From positions 1 through 20,803 of the forward strand of contig JBPCRW010000243.1 in assembly GCA_050996405.1 (NCBI GenBank): a stretch of DNA of 20,803 bases. Direction: 5' to 3'. Below the pieces are notes generated by a model. That model was not told where the DNA came from and did not search any database. It worked only from the letters and a program-made list of their open reading frames with translations. Every line of letters starts with the position of its first letter. The stretch's first letter is position 1. Both the position numbers and the translations under genes were made by a program. This document shows, in pieces, positions 8,795 through 14,767 of this stretch. The stretch comes from JBPCRW01 sp050996405 (GTDB lineage Bacteria > Acidobacteriota > Blastocatellia > Pyrinomonadales > Pyrinomonadaceae).

Positions 8795-8870
8795 TGCAGA
8801 AGCCCGCTACGCGCGTAAGGACGCAAAAGCCGATAGCAAAAAACACACTTACTCCGCGCGTGTTTCCGCA
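8795..8870 (+). repeat. Palindromic intergenic repeat, single hairpin copy
   Basis: The left arm (8795-8824, TGCAGAAGCCCGCTACGCGC...) and right arm (8843-8870, CACACTTACTCCGCGCG followed by TGTTTCCGCA) are imperfect reverse complements around a loop of about 18 bases. The copy fills the gap between the Methyltransf_24 start and the stop of the ferric-reductase-like gene, whose TAA begins 10 bases after it. Confidence 0.82.
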
Positions 8871-8879
8871 TCTGCGGAT

Positions 8880-9539
8880 TTACGATGTTTTCGTTTCGCG
8901 TCTTTTCATTTGAAAACCCGCAAATTGAATCGCCGCCATCCATAAAACAATAACACCAAAAATAAAACCATACGGCATCAGGCGTTTTTCAACAATTTGA
9001 TAAACAAACCCGTGCAAAACCACAAGCAGCGCGAAAAAATAATTCCAACGCTGGATTGATTTCCAGCGACCGCGCCCGAAATAGCGCAGCGAAACGTCGT
9101 TGGATGTCGTCAATAATGTGACTACGATTAACGTTGCCAGAAGCCCCGAATAATTGGCAAGCCCGAATGCGTCCGTCCATAAACGTCCGGTGTCGTCGAT
9201 AAAATACTGCGTCCAGTTTTGCAGGTGAACATTCAGTCCGAATAAAACGTGCGCCAGCGCGAAAATTCCGCACCAGATGCCGATGTCGCGGCGCAAATCG
9301 CTCGATACGGGATTGCCGCGCCCGCGAAAAATATTCCACGCGCCGAGTGTCAGCGCTGCCGAAAGCAGTATCACGGAAACGTAGGCGGTCGTTAAACTGA
9401 GAAGATGAAAAATCCGGCGTTGAGCATCGGCGTAAAATGGAAATAGAACGGCATAAATTATTCCCGACAGCGCAAAACTAATCAGGGAGATAAAAATATG
9501 CTGGCAGAGCCGTTTTCGGGAGCGTTTGGTAATCGACAA
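8880..9539 (-). CDS. Ferric-reductase-like transmembrane heme protein (MsrQ/YedZ-like)
   Basis: A 219-residue membrane protein with about six helices. The core RRDIGIWCGIFALAHVLFGLNVH, LANYSGLLATLI, LLTTSNDVSLRYFGRGRWKSIQRWNY and LVVLHGFVYQ matches the ferric reductase-like domain (PF01794) seen in MsrQ, the heme b subunit of periplasmic methionine sulfoxide reductase. Candidate heme ligands are H45, H97, H105 and H176. No FAD/NADPH domain is attached, so it would be an electron-relay membrane subunit. No MsrP partner is visible in the window. The first codon is TTG with no good Shine-Dalgarno site, so the start is approximate. Its position between the ATPase of a polysaccharide exporter and a methyltransferase is unexpected. 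Confidence 0.8.
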   Translation of the reverse strand: MSITKRSRKRLCQHIFISLISFALSGIIYAVLFPFYADAQRRIFHLLSLTTAYVSVILLSAALTLGAWNIFRGRGNPVSSDLRRDIGIWCGIFALAHVLFGLNVHLQNWTQYFIDDTGRLWTDAFGLANYSGLLATLIVVTLLTTSNDVSLRYFGRGRWKSIQRWNYFFALLVVLHGFVYQIVEKRLMPYGFIFGVIVLWMAAIQFAGFQMKRRETKTS

Positions 9540-9602
9540 ATATTTTATTAAATTTTTACATCAAGTTTAATTTTCAATGAAAATTCGTAACTTCGCTCTT
9601 TT

Positions 9603-10403
9603 CTAAATTGTATTTAAGACTTCCGTTTCCAAAGCGGCGGGGGTCTGGTAATCGGCTTCATAACGGGCTAAAACCGTTTTCATCTCGCCGAAATCTTCGA
9701 GGTTGCCGTTTTTGAGATATAGGGCTTTTTTGCAAAGTCTTTCGACCATTGATGAAGTATGACTGACAAAGAGAACGGTTCTTCCGCTTTGGACGGCTTC
9801 GTCCATCTTCCCTAAACATTTGTCTTGAAAAGCCGCGTCGCCGACCGCTAAAACTTCGTCGAGAATCAAAATATCCGGCTCTAAATGCGCCGCCACCGCA
9901 AACGCCAGACGCATATACATTCCCGTCGAATAAAATTTGACGGGCGTATCAATAAATCTTTCGATTTCGGCAAACGCGATTATTTCGTCGAATTTTTTTT
10001 CGGTTTCGCGCCGCCGCATTCCGAGAACCGCGCCGTTTAAAAAAACGTTCTCGCGCCCCGTCAAATCCTGATGAAAACCCGTGCCGACTTCTAACAAACT
10101 GCCGACCCGTCCGATAAGTCTGGCTCTGCCGGTGGTCGGGCGGATGATCCTCGATAAAATTTTCAGCAAAGTCGATTTGCCCGCGCCGTTGCCGCCGACA
10201 ATTCCCAGTGTGTCGCCTTGCTTGACTTCAAAATTTATGTCGCGCAAAGCCCACAAAGTATTGGCGTTTTCGTTGTCCGCGCGATTTTTGAACGGATGTT
10301 TCAGCGCGTTGCCGAACAAATCGCGCAGTGTTCCTTCGTCGCGGCGAAGTCTTCCGATGCGAAATTTTTTTGAGAGATTTTCTACTTTAATAACCGTCGA
10401 CAT
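9603..10403 (-). CDS. ABC transporter ATPase for polysaccharide export (Wzt/KpsT/TagH-like)
   Basis: A 266-residue nucleotide-binding protein. Walker A is GGNGAGKST at 70-78, the signature region is FYSTGMYMRLAF at 157-168, Walker B is DILILDEV at 177-184, and the switch histidine is in LFVSHTSS. GRVGSLLEVGTGFHQDLTGREN after the Walker A region is characteristic of the Wzt/TagH/KpsT group that exports lipid-linked polysaccharides. The extra C-terminal glycan-binding domain of long Wzt proteins is missing, so it is the short KpsT-like form. The ATG follows the permease stop by a single base, indicating translational coupling. It should power export of a completed chain across the inner membrane. 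Confidence 0.93.
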   Translation of the reverse strand: MSTVIKVENLSKKFRIGRLRRDEGTLRDLFGNALKHPFKNRADNENANTLWALRDINFEVKQGDTLGIVGGNGAGKSTLLKILSRIIRPTTGRARLIGRVGSLLEVGTGFHQDLTGRENVFLNGAVLGMRRRETEKKFDEIIAFAEIERFIDTPVKFYSTGMYMRLAFAVAAHLEPDILILDEVLAVGDAAFQDKCLGKMDEAVQSGRTVLFVSHTSSMVERLCKKALYLKNGNLEDFGEMKTVLARYEADYQTPAALETEVLNTI

Positions 10404-10404
10404 A

Positions 10405-11319
10405 TTAAATTACATCTGCGAAATCGTCTTCCATTCGGTGAAATACAAACACGGACAAAAGAAACAGCAAAAGCGAAATGACGATGGAAATACTCAAACT
10501 AGACCAGTCAATATTTTGATTAAACAGCAACGCTCTGAAATTTTCCATCAATCCGGTCAGCGGATTCAGTTTCCATAACCAGAGCGATTCCGCAGGAATT
10601 ATCGACAGCGAATAAAAAATCGGCGAGATAAAAAAGAAAACCTGTAAGATAAACGGTAAAATATATTTAACGTCGCGGTATTTAACGTTTAGAGCCGCCG
10701 TTAAAATTCCGAGTCCGAGCGTTAAAAGCAAAGTCGGAATCATCAACGGCAGAATCAGCAGATTTTTCCATGACGGTGTCACGCCGTAAAGCAGCATTGC
10801 AATCAGCAAACTGACGAATCCGAAAAATAAATCTACGAGAGTCGCGCCGACGGCTGAAAGCGGAATTATTAGTCTGGGAAAATAAACTTTTGTAATCAAT
10901 CCACTGTGATTTATCAGGCTGTTGCTGCAATTGCTGATTGCCGAATTGATAAAAATCCAGAGCATCAAACCGCTGAATGCAAACAGCGGATACGGAACTT
11001 TCGGGTCCTGTCCAGTGCCGAGCTTAAAGGCGATGGTCGTAAAAATAACGGTCGTGATAATCGGCTGCAATAAAACCCACGCAATCCCGATTAAAGTTTG
11101 TTTGTAGCGGATTTTAATATCCCGCAGAGCCAAAAAATAAAATAGTTCGCGGTATTCCCACAGATTTAGTAAATTTAGGCTGGAAATGAAATGTCTGGAT
11201 TCAATCGAAATCGTATCTTTGGGTTTTAAGAAACCATCACCGCTATTTTTGTATAGCGCGGGCAGTCGCTTATTGCCGGTCGAGACGATTGATTTTTTGT
11301 CAGAGTAATTTGATAACAT
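10405..11319 (-). CDS. ABC-2 type polysaccharide export permease (Wzm/TagG-like)
   Basis: A 304-residue protein with a soluble N-terminal tail of about 55 residues, then LWEYRELFYFLALRDIKIRYKQTLIGIAW, the amphipathic coupling segment typical of Wzm/TagG/KpsM permeases. About six membrane helices follow. It also has LGILTAALNVKYRDVKYILPF and the conserved ISPIFYS and LNPLTGLMENFRALLF segments near the C-terminus. It pairs with the ATPase one base downstream. It is the first gene of the minus-strand block, with 470 gene-free bases upstream that should hold the promoter. The ATG at 11319 has no obvious Shine-Dalgarno sequence. Confidence 0.93.
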   Translation of the reverse strand: MLSNYSDKKSIVSTGNKRLPALYKNSGDGFLKPKDTISIESRHFISSLNLLNLWEYRELFYFLALRDIKIRYKQTLIGIAWVLLQPIITTVIFTTIAFKLGTGQDPKVPYPLFAFSGLMLWIFINSAISNCSNSLINHSGLITKVYFPRLIIPLSAVGATLVDLFFGFVSLLIAMLLYGVTPSWKNLLILPLMIPTLLLTLGLGILTAALNVKYRDVKYILPFILQVFFFISPIFYSLSIIPAESLWLWKLNPLTGLMENFRALLFNQNIDWSSLSISIVISLLLFLLSVFVFHRMEDDFADVI

Positions 11320-11459
11320 TGCAATTTAGATAATTATTAAACGCAAATAGTTTTAGAAATCTCAAAAGATTTGTTTATTCAGATAAAATATAAAATACTA
11401 CATACAGAGAAATTATTACGTGAGTTAATAATCCGGCAGGTTTATTAACACTATCTTTT

Positions 11460-11573
11460 GTCGATTTTTACCACCGCGATTCATCATAAGCATTGTCCGT
11501 TTTGAATCGGCATTTTGCAAGTTAGAGAAATAAACTATGCAAAATTTTCGCCGGTTGAAATGTAAAAATCGAC
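11460..11573. repeat. 12-base perfect inverted repeat in the divergent intergenic region
   Basis: GTCGATTTTTAC at 11460-11471 is the exact reverse complement of GTAAAAATCGAC at 11562-11573. The 90-base separation is too long for a normal operator dimer site, but it could be two sites for one regulator, one facing each divergent unit. Confidence 0.5.
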
Positions 11574-11645
11574 CGGAACAATAAAGAAAATATCTTCGAG
11601 ATAAAAATTATTCTGTTCGGGCGGCAGAGCTTTTTTAAATTCCTA

Positions 11646-11675
11646 AAAGCCGGAGACGCGAAAGCCGGAGACGCG
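11646..11675. repeat. Perfect tandem duplication of 15 bases
   Basis: AAAGCCGGAGACGCG occurs twice head to tail. It is GC-rich in an AT-rich region and probably a slippage product; no function is apparent. Confidence 0.75.
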
Positions 11676-11722
11676 AATTTTGAGTTAAATTTATTCAGAT
11701 TTTCCGCAAATTAAAATTCAGT

Positions 11723-11751
11723 TTGCTCTGCAATAAGTATTAAGCTATGCT
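11723..11751 (+). promoter_or_regulatory. Candidate sigma70-type promoter for the Cys/Met-rich gene
   Basis: TTGCTC at 11723-11728 and TATGCT at 11746-11751 are separated by 17 bases. Transcription would start near 11758, about 30 bases before the TTG start codon. This is pattern matching only. Confidence 0.3.
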
Positions 11752-11789
11752 GTCTTGAAATAAATTTCATCTTTGTTGCGGATAGTATT

Positions 11790-12365
11790 TTGTTTCTTAA
11801 ATTCGGGCAAAATTTTCGATTATTTTTCACACGCCTTTTGATGGGCGCGGCGTTATTAATTTTGTTCGGAAACAATTTTCTGCCGCTCGCCGCGATGTCT
11901 CTCAGACCAGCCGAAGATTGTCAGATGGCTTGCTGCCGGCTTAAGCGGCATTCAAAAAATTCATCAATGGATTCGTGTCCGATGATGAATATGATGAATG
12001 AAAAAAATGTTTCGCGCAAATCAATGATGAGCGCGGAAAAATCGGGCAAAAAAAATCTCGTCTCAAAAAAACAGGCGGTCAAAACCTTTGAAAATGCTGT
12101 TTTTAAAATAGAGAAATCGGGCGTTCCGATTTACTATCACCAAAATCGCTCAGATTCCGATGACAATCAAAATATTTTATTTCTGAACGCAAAACCTGCG
12201 GGAAGATGCGACCAAACGACTTGCGCCGCGAGCAGCAGTTTTTCAAATATCGGAAAACGCTCGCAGCAATCTTACGACAACTGCGCGCCGCTTTCTTTTG
12301 CCGATAAACCGCCCCGCCGACGCGCCGATTATCAAAAACCGCACATTTTTCTTCGGGAATTTTGA
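11790..12365 (+). CDS. Small secreted Cys/Met-rich protein, candidate metal-binding, 3' end probably altered
   Basis: A 191-residue reading frame opening with TTG; an in-frame ATG lies at 11841. Residues about 8-36 form a signal peptide (FRLFFTRLLMGAALLILFGNNFLPLAAMS). The mature start is rich in potential soft-metal ligands: DCQMACCRLKRHS, then MDSCPMMNMMNEKN and SRKSMM. Later cysteines appear in GRCDQTTCAASS and DNCAPLS. I do not recognise a named family. Signal peptide, Cys-Cys pair, Met clusters and nearby metal genes suggest a periplasmic copper-, nickel- or cobalt-handling protein. The last 20 or so codons overlap, in another frame, the start of the Oar-type relic, so the natural C-terminus may have been replaced by recombination. 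Confidence 0.55.
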   Translation: MFLKFGQNFRLFFTRLLMGAALLILFGNNFLPLAAMSLRPAEDCQMACCRLKRHSKNSSMDSCPMMNMMNEKNVSRKSMMSAEKSGKKNLVSKKQAVKTFENAVFKIEKSGVPIYYHQNRSDSDDNQNILFLNAKPAGRCDQTTCAASSSFSNIGKRSQQSYDNCAPLSFADKPPRRRADYQKPHIFLREF

Positions 12366-13781
12366 GCAAACGCGCCGCAATGATTCAAACGTCATCACGA
12401 TTCTTCCGTCAAATGTTTTCACCATCAATAATCGTTTGACGGCGACCGGCTACAAAGGACAACTGATTCAAACCGGACTCGTGCCGGGCGGTTACGACAC
12501 GACAAATTTTTTCGCGCGCTTTGACCATCAATTCAACGCGAAAAATAATTTTGCGGCGACTTATAATTTTTATGATATTAACGCGACGAATGCGCGAAAC
12601 GTCGGCGGTTTAAATGCCGTCAGTCGCGGCACGAATCTCGATAATAAAGACCACACGATAAATCTGCAAAATATTACAACCATCGGTTCGCGCAGTTTAA
12701 ACGAAGCGCGCTTTCAATTTCGCCGCAGTCTTTTAGCCGCGCCCACGATTGACAATGCGGGTCCGGCGGTCAATATCTCCGGCGCGGCGAGTTTCGGCGT
12801 GGCGACTTTTTCGCCAACCGAACGCGACGTTGATTTATTTCAATTGAGCGACGCTTTCAGCACTTCGTTTGAAAACACACGCTCAAATTCGGCGCGGAAT
12901 TTCTTTACAACAATTTAAATATCGTCTTTCCGGGCGCGACGCAGGGCGTTTATACTTTTACGAGTTTAGCCAATTTTCAGAGTGGAAATTACAGCCAGTT
13001 TCAACAGGCTTTCGGCACGCCTTTCCAAAAACAGAAAAATCCAAATTTCGGTGTTTTTGCACAGGACGAATGGAAACCGCGCAAAAATCTGATGCTCAAT
13101 TTCGGCTTGCGCTACGACTTGCAGGATTTGCCCGCGCCGATTAAAACCGACACGAACAACATCGCGCCGCGTTTTGGATTTGCGTATTCGCCCGACGAAA
13201 AAACCGTTGTGCGCGGCGGTTTCGAGCTTTATTACGACCGCGTTCCGCTGCGCGCCACGTCAAACGCTTTGCAGCGCGACGGCTCGAAATACACTGTTGC
13301 GATTCTTTCGCGGACTTCGCCGAACGCGCCCGTTTTTCCGAATGTTTTGGCAAGTCAGCCGTCGGTTTTGACAATTAAACCGAGCGTCACGCGCATTGAC
13401 CCGGAAATTCAAAACAGTTCGAGCGAGCAGGCGAATCTGCAAATCGAGCGCGAACTGCCGTTCGACGCTTCGGTTTCCGTCGGCTATTTATATTTGCGCG
13501 GTCTGCATATTATTTTGTCGCGCAACGTCAACGTGCCGCGCTGTTTGTCGGCAATTGATTCAAATCTCTGCCGACCCGACCCGAACTTCGGCAACATTTC
13601 GCGCGGCGAGCGCGGTTTATCCGACAACGACCAGCGGCATCGCTTAACGATAAGCGGAACATTTAACGCGCCGAAAACATTTGAAAACAAATTCGCGCGG
13701 AACATTTTCGGAGGCTTCCAAGCCAGCTATATTTTCACTTACGCTTCGCGGCTGCCGTTTAATGTTTTAGCGGGGCAGGAT
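12298..13781 (+). pseudogene. Internal fragment of an Oar-type TonB-dependent receptor, frameshifted
   Basis: The frame starting near 12298 gives PIIKNRTFFFGNFEQTRRND from 12325, the segment that in Oar-like receptors follows the plug domain. Barrel strands follow (NFFARFDHQFNAKNNFAATYNFYD, NVGGLNAVSRG, SLNEARFQFRRS). Near 12874-12876 the frame changes: ...FEN continues as HTLKFGAEFLYNNLN in the next frame, consistent with loss of one C in GAAAACCACACG. The second frame then runs on through FGVFAQDEWKPRKN, LNFGLRYDLQ, APRFGFAYSP and VRGGFELYYDR to LPFNVLAGQD. Missing are the signal peptide, carboxypeptidase-regulatory-like domain and plug (roughly the first 250 residues of a normal Oar protein), so no functional receptor can be made. 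Its 3' end is fused to another barrel. Confidence 0.8.
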
Positions 13782-14483
13782 TCGACGCACATTACTTTCG
13801 GCGTGCTGACGGCGGGCTATGTTTATGACAAATTCAAATTTGAAGTCAGCGCGTTTAACGGCAGCGAGCCGGACGAAAACCGCTGGAATTTCGATAGACC
13901 GCGATTTAATTCATTCAGCGGCAGATTGTCTTGGAATCCGACAAAGGAATGGTCGTTTCAAGTTTCGCACGGCTATTTGAGAAATCCCGAACCGAATACG
14001 CTGTATATCAATTGCTACGCTCTGCCCTATATCATTTCGTTGCAGCCGAAATCCTGCCGTGACGAGCGTCGAACAACCGCTTCGGCAATTTACAACAAAA
14101 ATTTCGGCAATGATAGGAATTGGGCGAACAGTTTCGTGTGGGGACAAAAAACCAACGTTGACTACAAACACGACAACGCATTTTTATACGAAACTAATTA
14201 TCAATTTCAGAAAAACGCGGTTTTCAGCCGTCTCGAATGGGTTCAGAAAAACAGTCACGAACTCGCTCTGGTAAATCCGCATCCGCCCGGTATTCACTGG
14301 GTCGGAGCGTATTCTGCCGGTTACATGCGCGATTTAATTCGGGATAAAGGAATTGATGTCGGACTCGGAGCGCAGGCGACGCTTTACAGAAATTCGCCTG
14401 TCTTCAGTTCATACTACGGCGGGCAAACGCACGGCGGCTTTCAGATTTTTATGCGCTTTCGCCCGTCGCGGATGAATCACTAA
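13782..14483 (+). pseudogene. C-terminal half of a different outer-membrane barrel, fused in frame to the Oar fragment
   Basis: From STHITFGVLTAGYVYDKFK onward the protein no longer resembles Oar. The segments KFEVSAFNGSEPDENRWNFD, FSGRLSWNPTKEWSFQVSHG, RRTTASAIYNKNFG, FSRLEWVQKN and the terminal GGFQIFMRFRPSRMN match, from my memory of the family, an unnamed beta-barrel protein commonly found beside heavy-metal efflux and copper genes. Its N-terminal half is absent. Compared with what I recall, about 20 extra residues including two Cys (LYINCYALPYIISLQPKSC) sit between the NPEP turn and RRTTASA. The tail has an intact stop at 14481-14483. Whether the fused barrel is ever made is doubtful because no signal peptide precedes it. 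Confidence 0.65.
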
Positions 14484-14502
14484 TTGCCGCGCAAATAATG
14501 AG

Positions 14503-14559
14503 GAAGCCCGCGCGAAGTAAGGACGAAACAAAAAAACGTCTTACTTCGTGCAAACTTTC
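14503..14559 (+). repeat. Palindromic intergenic repeat, diverged copy
   Basis: GAAGCCCGCGCGAAGTAAGG (14503-14522) and CTTACTTCGTGC with flanks (14537-14559) form an imperfect hairpin around an A-rich loop. It lies about 20 bases after the stop of the mosaic barrel and before the TonB-dependent receptor. Confidence 0.7.
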
Positions 14560-14649
14560 TCACAAAGATTTTATGTAATCAAAAGTAAGTCATTATTCCT
14601 CATAACAGATACAAATTTCGAGCCGCGTTTTTACCGTCAGAAATATCTT

Positions 14650-14693
14650 TAAATCATAAATTTAAAACCTAGTGTTACGAATTTGTCTTTCGT
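14650..14693. promoter_or_regulatory. Weak palindromes upstream of the TonB-dependent receptor
   Basis: TAAATCATAAATTTA (14650-14664) and ACGAA-N7-TTCGT (14677-14693) are short symmetric sites within the 200 bases before the receptor gene. NikR or another metal regulator could bind here, but neither matches the E. coli NikR box (GTATGA-N16-TCATAC). Low confidence. Confidence 0.2.
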
Positions 14694-14767
14694 GCCAATC
14701 GTGTGATAGTGTCTTTGCGTATTGAATCAAAATTTAAATTGTAAATCCGGCGCGGCAATCAAAGCGT

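Larger units (their letters stand above)
11320..11789. other. Gene-free divergent region between polysaccharide block and metal region
   Basis: AT-rich, with no convincing ORF. It must contain the promoter of the minus-strand polysaccharide block and that of the Cys/Met-rich gene on the plus strand. It contains a 12-base inverted repeat, a short imperfect hairpin (CGGTTGA...TCGACCG around 11551-11576), a perfect 15-base tandem duplication, and one reasonable plus-strand promoter. I see no cobalamin or NiCo riboswitch pattern. Confidence 0.6.

Noticed and set aside
11320..11789. Cobalamin or NiCo riboswitch upstream of the metal region
   Set aside because: I found no B12-box-like or NiCo core pattern; only short palindromes and a tandem duplication are present.
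12869..13144. Short plus-strand frame between the two Oar segments
   Set aside because: The neighbouring frame carries continuous Oar homology through this stretch, so this is an out-of-frame shadow.
14561..14767. E. coli-type NikR box upstream of the receptor
   Set aside because: GTATGA-N16-TCATAC or a close variant is not found; only weak symmetric sites.
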